Source: Epichloe hybrida (lineage: Eukaryota; Ascomycota; Sordariomycetes; Hypocreales; Clavicipitaceae). From it: DNA of 64,000 nucleotides. The stretch spans positions 3,162,001 through 3,226,000 of the forward strand of contig JAFEKR010000004.1 in assembly GCA_019022495.1 (NCBI GenBank), given 5' to 3'. The position numbers and the translations under genes are program-made. Positions within the stretch are counted from its first letter, which is position 1; each line of letters opens with the position of its first letter. The notes beneath the pieces were generated by a model, which was given only the letters and a program-made list of their open reading frames with translations, made no database searches and was not told the origin of the DNA. Below are positions 34,702 to 44,557 of this stretch, piece after piece.

Positions 34702-37700
34702 CCTCTCCTTAAGCAGGAGTTATAATAGTGCTAGACTTAGTAAATAGTTTCTTCCTACTACCCTTATTAAAACCCTATAGGAAAAAGAGTAGTAGCCTTA
34801 TAGTAATTTCTAATGTAATGCTTATAATTACCTTATTCCTTTCTTTAAAGGCTAACTACCTTTATCTATTTCTCTAGTTTAGGCCTTGCTAAGGCCTTAG
34901 TTCCTAGATTCGCTAGGTTCTCTGTTTGTAAGATCTAGTCCACCTTAATAATCTCTTCCTAAATTAATTTGCGAATCTTATAATACTAGATTTAAATATA
35001 CTTTGTTTATTTGTGGAATTTTGTATTATTTAAGATTATTTAAGCGCTAGCGTTATTTATATATAACTATAGAGGTGCTTGCTCTTTATAAATCTTACTT
35101 ATTAATCCTTCTAGATATACTACCTCTAGGCTAGCGCTAAAAAGACTAATATACTTAGCTTTAGTGCTTAATATTATAACTATGCTCTGTTTCTTACTCT
35201 TCTAGCTAATTATAGCTCTAGCTAGTAGGAAGATATAGTAGTTAATAGACTTAGAGTTGCTCTTATTACGTGCTTACTTAGTATTTAAGTAACCTATAAT
35301 CTTATTATTTTATATTCTATTAAAGAAAAGGACTAGGTCTATTATAAACCTAATGTATTATAGCATGCGTTTTGCTACTAATAGGTATCTTGCTACTAGG
35401 TTAGTTATAAATCTACTTAGCTTAGCTACTAGGTATAGTAAATTAATCTAAGTTCTAATTATTATGAACATTAACATTCTAAGAATGCACTAGAATAGTA
35501 ATTAATTATCTTTATAGCACTCTTCCCCCTCTGTGTAGGGTTCTAACATCTCTAAAGTGTTTATAGGTATGTTCTGTGTTTTAGTGTTTTCTATGTTTAG
35601 TTATCTTAGTAATCTTTCTAGGTATGGTTATTATAAGAGAGAGATAGTCTTCTTCTTCTAATCTTAAGTGATTACTATGCTTAGAAAGTAACGTACTAGG
35701 CCTAGGTTAGTTATCTTAAACTTTTCTACTAGCTTTACCTTAACTTCCCTAATTACAGCGATATCTAGCCTAAAGAATAGCATATTATCTATGTAAATAG
35801 TAATAATTATATTATCCTTATAGAAGATAGCCTTATTGAATTTTAACTAAGTAAATCCTATAGTAATAAGCTCCGTGGAGAGTGTCTTAAACTATACTCG
35901 TAGGGCTTGCTTAAGGCTATAAAGAGCCTTTAGAAGCCTATAGACCTTTCCCTTTTGTTTAAACCCTTTAGGTAGTTTTATATAAATAGTTTCCTTTACT
36001 ATGCTATAAAGGAATGCTATCTTTATATTTATTTGTTTAATTTCCTAGTTTAGTATAGCCGCTAGTGTAAATAGTAGTTAGTATATCTTCTGCCTAACTA
36101 CTAAAGCAAAGGTCTTGTTGTAGTTAATACTATATTCTTATTTAAAGCCTCTTATAACCTAGCGAGCTTTATACTATTTAATATTACTAGAGGGGCTAAG
36201 TTTAGCTTTAAAGACCTATTTCCCTAATAGGATATGCTAAGTATTATTAATATTAACCACTTTAAAGGTGTTATTTTTAATTAAGGCATCGTATTTCTCT
36301 TCTATAGCTCTCTTCTATTTTAACTAGTTTCCTAACCGCTAAGCTTCCTTATAGGACTTTAGCTTATCTTCTTCTAGTAACTTGTTTAAGGTAGTTAAAT
36401 ATGCTACTAGAAGTAGCGTAATATTATTTAGAGCTATTAGCATTCCCTAGAATTTATTAAGGAAAGTAAATTCCTATGCCCTAGTTTTAGGGTAGTTTAC
36501 TTTAAGTTTAGGGTGCTTTTATTTCCTAATTTTAAGATTTTTTAGGGTTAAGTAGTATATTAATAGATTTTCTAGTAAATAGTTAAGATTCCCTAATAGG
36601 TAGTTAATTACCTTAATCCCCTCCTAGAACCTTACTTACTTAGCTGTTTTATTTGCTTGCTAATTAGGATTACTATCTACTACTACTTATATCCCCTCCT
36701 AAGCCTAAGTAGTAAGCTTCTTAATTATTAATAGTTCTAGGGGCTTAAGCTATAGAAATAAGTTAAGTTAATCTAGTAGTAGGATTTCCTTTACGTAAGG
36801 TAGCGCTAGAAGATTAGTGCTTTACTAAGGGAGTTTAAAGTTTACCTTAGGATTAATTTATGTTTGTTTATTAAACATAATCTCTTTAGCTCTCTTTACT
36901 AGGCTAGTGATTAGGTTCTATAGTTAGTAAATATTATTAGCTTTATAACCTATAAGAAAACATAAATATATCCTATTATTAAGCTTCTTTAAATACTTTA
37001 CTTTTAGGACTAGCTTATACACATAGCACCTAAGGCAGCATAGGTGTCTTATATATAGCTTTATTCCTAACTATACTTTATATAAGGTTATTTTATTTAG
37101 AGCGCTATAAGGAGACTATTCCTAGGTATATACTACTACCTATAAAATCTCCCCCTAGAGTTCTTTTAGAAGCTTACTATTAAAGAACACTACTTATACC
37201 TAATTTTAAATAGTAAGGTGCACATATTCTATTAGATTTTAATTTAGTTAATATGCTATAGTCTATTTAGGTATAATACCTTTCTATTTAAAGAAGTTTA
37301 GTAGTACTATGTTTTTAAACTCTTCTCTATTATTTAGTCTATACTACTGAATTTAGCTAGAGGTTTGTGCTTTTACTATAGCTATATTTACTTAGATATA
37401 GGCTACTGCTTGTGACTTTTCCCTTAGTAAATATGTTCTAGGTTTCTTTATTAAGTTATTAATAATTAGCAGATAGTATTCTTTGCCTACAGGTATTTAG
37501 GGCTTAATAGGGCCTCCTAGGTCCGCTATTTACCATTAACTATAATTAAGTACTCTATGTAATATAGCTTAAGCATTCTATGCTTTCCCTTTACCTATAG
37601 TACAAGCCTCATAGGGTCTAGCTTGCTTATTTATAACTTAGATCCTAAGGTTACTAGCTAGCTTAATACAGTTAGCATAGTTTAGGTAACTTATTCTAAG

Positions 37701-40008
37701 GTAAAAGACCTGTAGTAAAATAGTCTTAGTAGTATATGAAGTATATGAAGTAATAAATACTACTAGATTATTAAAGACTTTAGGCATGTCCTAATAATAT
37801 ATTGTTTTAGCGTAAGAGTAGTCTAGGTGCCTAAAGCAACTATAGGTTATGCCTTAGATTACTAGGCTATTATTATACCTAACCTTTATATTATTATAGG
37901 TTTAGAGGTATATAAAGCTAGGCTTTTCTATAAATACTCTAAGGAAAAGTAAGTTTATAGGTAGGCTTAGTATATAAAGAACTTACTTAAGGTATATTAG
38001 CTTAGTGTTCTCCACGCGCTATATTATTAGTAAGATGCTTCTACTACTAAATGCATAAGTACCTTCTCCCACTCTATTCATTAGAATAGGGTTAGCGAAT
38101 TCCTTATAATTACTAAATATATACCTATTATAATAAATGTAATATTTAGCGCTACTATTAAAGATCTAATCTAGGCTTCTAGTATTAGTGTTCTAGCTAT
38201 TAATCTTCATACTTAATACTATTAGTTTGTAAACATTAGCTATAAAGTAATCTCTAAGGTCTTTAGGCTACGCAAGAAACGTATCTATTTTACCTTCTAG
38301 TATATCTGCGTCTGCGTTATAAGCCGCTGGTTTCTCTATTGCCTTTTCCTATTTCTTGATTTAGGTGTAGCATTCACTATTATTATAATTACTTAGTGTA
38401 GGAATCCACCTATATATAGTGTAAACCTTCTAGTGTAGTCCTTTGTAATTACTTAGCTTCTAAAGTTTTATACGCTTCTATAGTTAAGATAAGCTAGCTA
38501 TATCTCTTTTATGTTTATTACTAGTATAAGCAAGGTACACTGTACCTCTAGTAATTATATTACCTATGTGTCCTAATATTTTCTTCTTAGTTTCTAGGCG
38601 TTAATATTTATCTTAAGCTAATTCCATAAGCAAATCTAGCGTAATATTAGTTCTATTTCTAATAATAGCTATCCTATACTACTAGAATACTTAGGACCTA
38701 AAGATACTAAAAGTGTCTCCTAGGTTACTTAAAAACCAAAGTTAATAAAGTTTATTAGGTATTTTCTAGTCTAGTTATATACGTTTAAGTTTGTGTAGTT
38801 ATTGTTTGAATGCCTAGGCAAAGTCCTAAATATTGCTGTGTTTCTATAGTGTGTTTATAATAAGGCCTGTGATAATTTCTCTAAGGATATTAGCGCCACG
38901 CTATTAGCTAACCTTTTGTAGTGTTATATACGCCTTATAGGCTTTAGTAATTCCTTTGATTTTCTTACCTATATAGGGAGAGCACTATCTGCGAATCCTA
39001 GTAAGCAGGTTAAAATTTCTTTACTACTAGAATGCAAGTTACTTAATATACTTATTTTACATTACTAATAAATATAGTTCTATAAGTGCTATTAGCACTA
39101 GGGCACCTTTAAGAATAGGTGTCACAAATTTGGCTATTATAGTATTCTTTAGTGCTTTATCCTATTTTACCTAGTTTTCTAACCCTTTTAGCTTTATAAT
39201 AATAGTATAGTTTTAACTATTTCCGCATGCCTTTGACACCATGCTTTGGACTTCAAAGTTATTAAGATCCAGGCGTAGCGCTATGTCTTTATCTATTAGC
39301 TATGTAATAAGGGTAACCACTGTGGTTAATAGTAGTTAAATTGTTAAGTATAACCAGGTTCCTAGTTACTATATTTAGTATTAGGAAGCTATTAAATATA
39401 GCGTCGTAGTATTTAATTTTGTAGTGTGTGTGTTCTGCTTTTAACCTTTTCTAAACCTAGAGGGACACCGTTATGAATATTTTATAGTTTAGCTTCTAAG
39501 ATTAGGAAGTCATTAATATTAGCATTTTGTAAGTCTTAAGGCATTGCCTATGGAATAAATTCTAAGCTACTATTAGTGCTTAGCAGGGACGCTACTATAA
39601 AGGATTAAGGGCCTTAGGGCCTGCTTCCCTATAAGGTCTTACCTTACTACTAAAGGTAACTAGTCTCTATAAGGTTTCCACTAGTTTATATAACTTATTT
39701 AAGTTTAGGGTTAATACCTATGGTAGGTGCTTTAATAGGTTTATTATAGTCTTTGCTCCTAATAAACATAGAGCTTTTAACGCTTAAATTCTTGTCTAAG
39801 GCCTCTAGACCTTAAGTTAGGGTATTAACCCTTAAGGTATTTTCTATAGTGCTAGATATTATAAGTAATGTTTTATTTAGTAGTTTTGTGGAGTGTTAGT
39901 AGTAATAGAAGGTTTAATTTAGTAAACAATTAGTTCTTTATGCTTATATTAAGGGCTTTTAATTATTTTAAGGATACTTTAGGCTTTAGAGCATCTAGGC
40001 TTATAACC

Positions 40009-40151
40009 TATTAGAATTATATAATATAATAGCTTATATTACATGTAAGGTACAAGTTACATAGGTACAGGTTGTGGGCAGTACTAGCCCTAATGTACAC
40101 TCCACTGCTTAATCCAGCCGAAGTGGTCCTGATTGGCTGTGAAATCTAACA
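40009..40151 (-). repeat. Right LTR (5' LTR) of Copia-A1
   Basis: 143 bp. It begins TATTAGAATT (TG changed to TA) and ends AATCTAACA, followed by GAGGG. Confidence 0.9.
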
Positions 40152-40260
40152 GAGGGGATTGTCAGTCACGTTGTGACTCGCGTACAGATGGAGCCAATCG
40201 CAGTACGGCGTTGCCGCACGTGCTCCACTTTGCCTTATGGTCCACCCAATGGTTGTAACA
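40152..40260 (-). repeat. Relic LTR of a Copia-D-related element, hardly mutated
   Basis: Read on the minus strand from 40260, the sequence begins TGTTACAACC and contains AGTGGAGCACGTGCGGCAAC at the same place as the Copia-D left LTR, followed by GTACGCGAG and GTGACT in the same order. It is cut at 40152 by the Copia-A1 insertion. The minus-strand continuation beyond Copia-A1 (34558 downwards, CAAGACCTTCGGCC) may be the rest of it. It is GC-rich with no sign of RIP. Confidence 0.6.
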
Positions 40261-41184
40261 GCCGCAATGATCCTACAATTCGCGGACACACGTGAATTCG
40301 TCAATCACGCGGGCAGTCTTCTCCCTTGCTTAGCTCCAAGTTCATATCGGCCAAGAACGACTTCGCATTCGACGGCGTAATGTAGCCCTCTTAGAGTAAA
40401 TCGCTATGCTCGTAGATTTCCTTGACATATCTTCCACTGGTTAAATTGTGCCGTTTCCAAACCCTCCTATCCGTCGCACCACTACCATCCAAAAAACAAC
40501 CGTCACAAGAAGGGGTTGGGACTGATGCTTCACTTCCTGATGGCGAGCCAGCTTCTTGGTCGTGGACGTGGGTTTTTCTAGCGTTAGGTCGATCCGGTAG
40601 CGATCGTTCGATAGTTCTCCGGGTTTTAATGAAGGGTCATGGGCGGGATCACGCGCGACTGCAGCCGGAGCATCGAGATCGCTAGGTCTATGGAGTAAGC
40701 TCTAAGGGTGACACAATGTCGAATCTCGATTGCGTAGCCGTTACAGGACCAGATTCAGTCAGAGCCATCTCAGCCGCCATATTCTTTGATGCAGCATATC
40801 ACGGAATAGTGCCGTAAAGCCTTGCGGTCCACGCCCTGGGACAGAATTGCTATCTTGTGGTGGTATTCTGTCAGAACATCGTATGGGACAAAGACGCGGA
40901 TTCGCATCGTGTCTGGATGTATGGAGAACAGTCAAGCGTCAAAAACTTCGCGTAGGTGACTCAGTAGCAGGATGGTGTTTGTAGCCGACCAAGTGCGATC
41001 CTAAGCTTCCCGCAGACGACGTTGATTTTGTCTTTTGTCCGCGCCAAAAAAAAAAAAAATTGAACGGCACCGGAAGGCTCGCTCGCTCATACCCACGACG
41101 TACGCCGACTTCGACCAGACATCAAAATTGCCCAATCCTAAATGCTAATGCTCATGCTCATGCTAATGCTAGCCAAGACTGATC
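40261..41184. other. Normal-GC sequence, no confident gene
   Basis: About 920 bp. The minus strand near 40450-40310 reads SGRYVKEIYEHSDLL, a stop, then EGYITPSNAKSF, which looks like the eroded end of a protein, but I cannot name it. An A13 tract lies at 41047-41059, and a hexanucleotide repeat (ATGCTA/ATGCTC) at 41141-41170. Confidence 0.45.
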
Positions 41185-41754
41185 TCAGCGCGGCTGACGA
41201 ACAGGAAGACCGGCCGTACTACACACAAGCATGTTTCGTCGGGATGATCCGTCAGTGTAGCTAGACCAAAGATGCCTAAATCTAGGCCTTCACCGATGGC
41301 CGTGGCCCCAAGCAAGCGCATCATCCTGTCAATCACATGTAATGGCTTAGTTTGCTCGAGGAGCAACTCAAACAGTCATTAGACGATGGAATTCAGCCGC
41401 TGGGCCTTGGCGGCGCACAGGCGGTGCTCTTCAAGGTGACTCTGCTCGCGTTTATTTATACCTTTGTTAGCAAAGGAACCGTTCGAGCGTTCGTCAGAGA
41501 CCTCGAGCACGAAGCAGCTGTATACAAGCGTCTCCTGCCAATACAGGGCGTGCATGTGCCTGTGATCCTTGAGGCCATTGATCTTCAATCGATGGACAAG
41601 TTTTCACTACTATAACTACCGACTTTATGTGATTTACATAGCATTCTTGGCCAATTTCATGAACGAGGGTCTTTCCCTAGTTATATCTAGAAAAGGGACT
41701 ACTAATGACATGGCTCTGCAAGCTTTTGATGTTCAGCTTGCAGCCACCATGTAG
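41185..41754 (+). pseudogene. Fungal kinase-like protein, decayed fragment
   Basis: The plus strand keeps a run of family blocks interrupted by stops and shifts: RPYYTQACFVGMI (41206-41244), LLEEQLKQSLDDGIQPLGLG (from about 41353), LFKVTLLAFIYTFVSKGTVR (about 41427-41490), and LEHEAAVYKRLLPIQGVHVP. It then shifts frame near 41600 to YNYRLYVIYIAFL. Fungal kinase-like proteins show YGYTFVxKGTV (nucleotide-binding lysine), LEHEAAVYxRL (matching glutamate) and YYYDHRVYVVYM in this order. The catalytic loop and the C-terminal half are missing. Stops near 41247-41340 and the frameshift make it non-functional. It is not close to the intact kinase-like gene at 25430-26245. Confidence 0.6.
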
Positions 41755-41775
41755 ATATTCGCACAAAAAACCTCT

Positions 41776-42357
41776 TCATGCGTCCAAGCAATTTCCAGGC
41801 GCGAATACATCCTGGGCGTTCTTCAGCTCCTGCGTGATCTTGTCCCCTTCTCCTTTCACAATACCTCCAAAGGAGGCGGGAACTTTGGACACCAGGGCAG
41901 TGATAAGTGCCGCGCTATCATCAACACCTCGAGACAAGAATCCGTAAGTGGTTCCGCATTGTTTGTACCGCTGAATGACGTCCTTCTTTGCTTTCAGCTG
42001 GTCGCCCAGGGCCCTTCCCTGCTTCTGAAGCTCCTTTGCAGGAGACAGCAAGGACAAGCAGTCGAACGTCGACAGGGAAGTCATCTTGGTGATTACCGCT
42101 GTGCCAGATTCGACCGTGGATAGCAGCCCCGACGCCGCCTTTTTGAATGGCTCGGCGTCGCCATTGAATTCTCGGGCGGCATCCGAGAGGGAGCCTAAGC
42201 CAGACTTGACACTCGCGAGCACAGAAGTAGCAGTTGAGATGTCTCGCTGCGCAATACGTGATGACGAGCGTAGGCTCCGTGGTGGTGGGATCGAAACAGC
42301 CAGGGAAAGCGCCCCGGGTGCCACGAGGATCGTGGCCAGAGCAGTGAGGAATTTCAT
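41776..42357 (-). CDS. HsbA-type hydrophobic surface-binding / cell-wall galactomannoprotein
   Basis: Intact 193-aa ORF. Residues 1-18 form a signal peptide (MKFLTALATILVAPGALS), so the protein should be secreted. The mature part starts with a short Pro/Ser/Arg stretch and then an Ala/Ser/Leu/Lys-rich helical region (RDISTATSVLASVKSGLGSL, AAREFNG, KKDVIQRYKQC). Cysteines lie in STFDCLSL, YKQCGTTYGF and PGNCLDA. This is the pattern of the HsbA family (PF12296), which includes Aspergillus HsbA and MP1-type cell-wall mannoproteins; members bind hydrophobic surfaces or lipids. A role in surface attachment or the cell wall is inferred from the family. A TATA box lies about 112 bp upstream on the minus strand. 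No intron. It is transcribed divergently from the membrane-protein gene at 43122. Confidence 0.8.
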   Translation of the reverse strand: MKFLTALATILVAPGALSLAVSIPPPRSLRSSSRIAQRDISTATSVLASVKSGLGSLSDAAREFNGDAEPFKKAASGLLSTVESGTAVITKMTSLSTFDCLSLLSPAKELQKQGRALGDQLKAKKDVIQRYKQCGTTYGFLSRGVDDSAALITALVSKVPASFGGIVKGEGDKITQELKNAQDVFAPGNCLDA

Positions 42358-42468
42358 GGCTATGCGCTTCTCTTCTTGGTGTTTTTGTCTTTCAAACGAG
42401 TATGGATCAATGATTTTGTTTCACTTTTTGGAAGTTATCTGCATCGAATACCATCCGGACTTGCACAG

Positions 42469-42476
42469 TATTTATA
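42469..42476 (-). promoter_or_regulatory. TATA box of the HsbA-type gene
   Basis: TATAAATA on the minus strand, 112 bp before the ATG at 42357. It sits in the divergent promoter region shared with the gene at 43122. Confidence 0.5.
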
Positions 42477-43121
42477 CACAATTGTTGCGTACATTGCGAG
42501 CCATAACCTGCCTGCTCAAGCAAGCGGAGAGTCAGTCGGACACCTATTGCCAAAACGGAAGGTTGAAATAATTCGGTCACGTCTCATGGTACGTCTCGTG
42601 GCTATTCATGTGGTTTCTTGGGTTGTAACGGGGACACACGCCCCCGCAGTTTGTTTCCTCACCAATGCCAGGTCGAAAGAGGGTTGCCGTCTTTGAGAAC
42701 GACCAACTACCACCTGCTCGATGTGATTGCAGCTTCACTCGTCCTAGCGCCTCGCAACCCATCGGCTTACAAACGGCCGCCAGCGCTGCCTGCCGCCGGG
42801 CCTAGCGAAAGAGCATATCTTGGCATCTGCGGGTCATTCAGAACCAGCGTTGGTGATAGACCACCATTCAGTAATGGTTTGCGGCATCGTGGTCTCTGAA
42901 CGTCCGTCGTCTCTGATTATGGCCAGGGTGAGGGTGCCTTGTCATGGAATTTGGATTGGCCAGGACAAAGCGACGCGGTCACCTTTCGCACGTGACGTCC
43001 GACGGAGGATAAATATGTCAAATCAACTTGTTCGTCAGTCAACCCGACGCTTCCGAGAACTGAGCATTCCCATCATTCCCCCGATTCTTCAGACACCGCG
43101 CCCATCACGAACTTTGCCAAG
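42477..43121. promoter_or_regulatory. Divergent intergenic region between HsbA-type and membrane-protein genes
   Basis: About 650 bp hold both upstream regions. On the plus side, CGTGACGTCC (42991-43000) contains a CRE-like TGACGTC core, and GATAAATAT at 43008-43016 could serve as a TATA element about 105 bp before the ATG at 43122. ORFs here overlap in several frames and have no family features. Confidence 0.35.
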
Positions 43122-43622
43122 ATGCCCTCGGCGACTCGTCTGTCAACGCTACCAGCTTCAGCCACCATTCCCTTCGCCTACCGGCTCATCTTGACCACGA
43201 TTGGGCCGATAGTAGCCCTCGGTGGCGCCGCCCTAGTCCTGCTGTTCCCGGCGACGTACCTCGACATCATGACACGCAACCGCGGCACCTTCACCGCCGA
43301 CTCGGCCTTCCTGTACACCGAGGTGGGGGGCGCCCTGCTCTACTTCACATTCGTCGAGGCCGTCGTTTTGCGCTGCTTCGGCGATGTACGGCTGTGGCGT
43401 CTCGTGTGCTCGGGTATGCTCCTGAGTGACGCGGCCTACTGCCACTCTGTCGCGCAAGCCGTCGGGGGCTGGGCCTCCTATAGCAGGATCCAGGATTGGA
43501 CATTGGAGGACTACCTGCAATTCATGACCACGGGGCTCATGGTCTTGACCAGGATTCTCGTTGTCCTTGGCGTTGGATTGAGGACTGGTTCTGCCGGTTC
43601 TGGGCACAGCAAGAGGGCATGA
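43122..43622 (+). CDS. Four-helix integral membrane protein (DUF7704-like)
   Basis: Intact 166-aa ORF, no intron. Four hydrophobic segments: about residues 20-47 (FAYRLILTTIGPIVALGGAA and the following LVLLF), 66-88 (TEVGGALLYFTFVEAVVLRC), 93-116 (WRLVCSGMLLSDAAYCHSVA) and 131-155 (QFMTTGLMVLTRILVVLGVG). The order of helices and the DWTLEDYLQFMTTG plus RILVVLGVGLR blocks match a small fungal membrane family that I recall as DUF7704; the function is unknown. The N-terminus to residue ~18 is polar and Ser/Thr-rich, not a signal peptide. The start is the first ATG after a Kozak-like CCAAGATGC. It lies between the HsbA-type and transcription-factor genes; such proteins occur near regulator genes in fungi, but no cluster is evident here. 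Confidence 0.65.
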   Translation: MPSATRLSTLPASATIPFAYRLILTTIGPIVALGGAALVLLFPATYLDIMTRNRGTFTADSAFLYTEVGGALLYFTFVEAVVLRCFGDVRLWRLVCSGMLLSDAAYCHSVAQAVGGWASYSRIQDWTLEDYLQFMTTGLMVLTRILVVLGVGLRTGSAGSGHSKRA

Positions 43623-44557
43623 TCGATTCGGCCGAACGGGTTTCATGGGCTCCCTACCGACACCTGTTCTGCGGGCCATTCTTATCTTTTTACTTCCTTC
43701 TTGTAACCCCGCTCTTTAGATGTTTCTTAGGGGGGTGGCGACATGAAGGGCAAAAGAACATGTGCTACATCATTTTGCTGCGGTTGCTGGTCTTGTTCGT
43801 TGAGGTCCAGAGCCGTGGCGCTTACACCAGGCGGCTTTAAGGCGGGCTTAATACTCCATCACAAATCATGTTCAGAGTAGAAGATGCATGAATAGATTCT
43901 ACTTTACTTCACTCAGAATGTATCCTGGTCAGATTATCATGCCTTGACCTACGAGGTAAGCCCAGGAATAGATAGAGCAAGTGGAAGGACCGCCACTGCT
44001 ATGAATGCCTGCAAGATTTAACGGGTTCACTTACTCTGGGCAGGAAATTATCAGTAGGTGTTTGTTCCAGCAGAATACATTCTACGCAAAGTCCAGTCCG
44101 ATGTGCATCTCGGGCGTCCTCACACCTTACTCCCTACACAACTGATACGTGGAGAACAAACCGACAAGCTTGTGAGTTTAGGCCCGGACATCTATATTAA
44201 GAAATGAACTCTTTGATTCAAGGCCGGGTCCCTTTGCCGATCAACCGACTCGAACTTGCAAGTGGAACAGCCTTATTGGCTGTACGGTATAGCTCCCCAA
44301 GGCTCGAGACTCCCGGATCATCCTCATCTACCAGGTTTGGGTGATTTACAGTCCGCAGGCCGTAGCTGGCCACATGAAGCCATGGTACTATACTTGTGCG
44401 CAATGACAGACTGCGACCACAGTGCCGCGACTAGTTATGCCTTCGGCGACGACCAACGACTGCAACTTGGTTGGGATGGTCTCATTGGTTCATGGACCAT
44501 CATCCGCGGCAGCCCAAACGAACCTGCCCATTAAATGTTGCTTTCCACACCTCCCCA
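43623..44557. other. Intergenic between convergent genes, no gene seen
   Basis: About 930 bp between the ends of the membrane-protein gene (plus) and the transcription-factor gene (minus). It should hold both 3' UTRs. Overlapping short ORFs (for example 43496-43840) have no family features. Confidence 0.5.

Larger units (their letters stand above)
34559..40151 (-). mobile_element. Copia-A1: complete Ty1/Copia retrotransposon, RIP-mutated
   Basis: A 5593-bp element has 143-bp LTRs at both ends and target duplication GAGGG (34554-34558 and 40152-40156). It reads leftwards. Next to the right LTR the minus strand has AGGTTATAAGCCC, resembling a Copia primer-binding site (GGTTATCAGAGC-like). Gag and integrase traces fill about 40000-36400. 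Reverse transcriptase lies at about 36300-35500 with TIYIDNMLFF near 35800 (YVDDM expected). RNase H follows at about 35300-34850, with a SKKQSIV motif. Stops are frequent (mainly TAG). Relative to Copia-A2 it lacks about 120 bp (A2 positions near 56942-57060) and has a 10-bp duplication near 37740. Confidence 0.9.

Noticed and set aside
40422..40685. 87-codon ORF
   Set aside because: Low-similarity, Pro/Ser-rich start and no family; the opposite strand has a better but broken protein trace.
41169..41366. 65-codon ORF on the minus strand
   Set aside because: Shadow of the kinase-like pseudogene on the plus strand, where RPYYTQACF and LLEEQLKQSLDDG are family-like.
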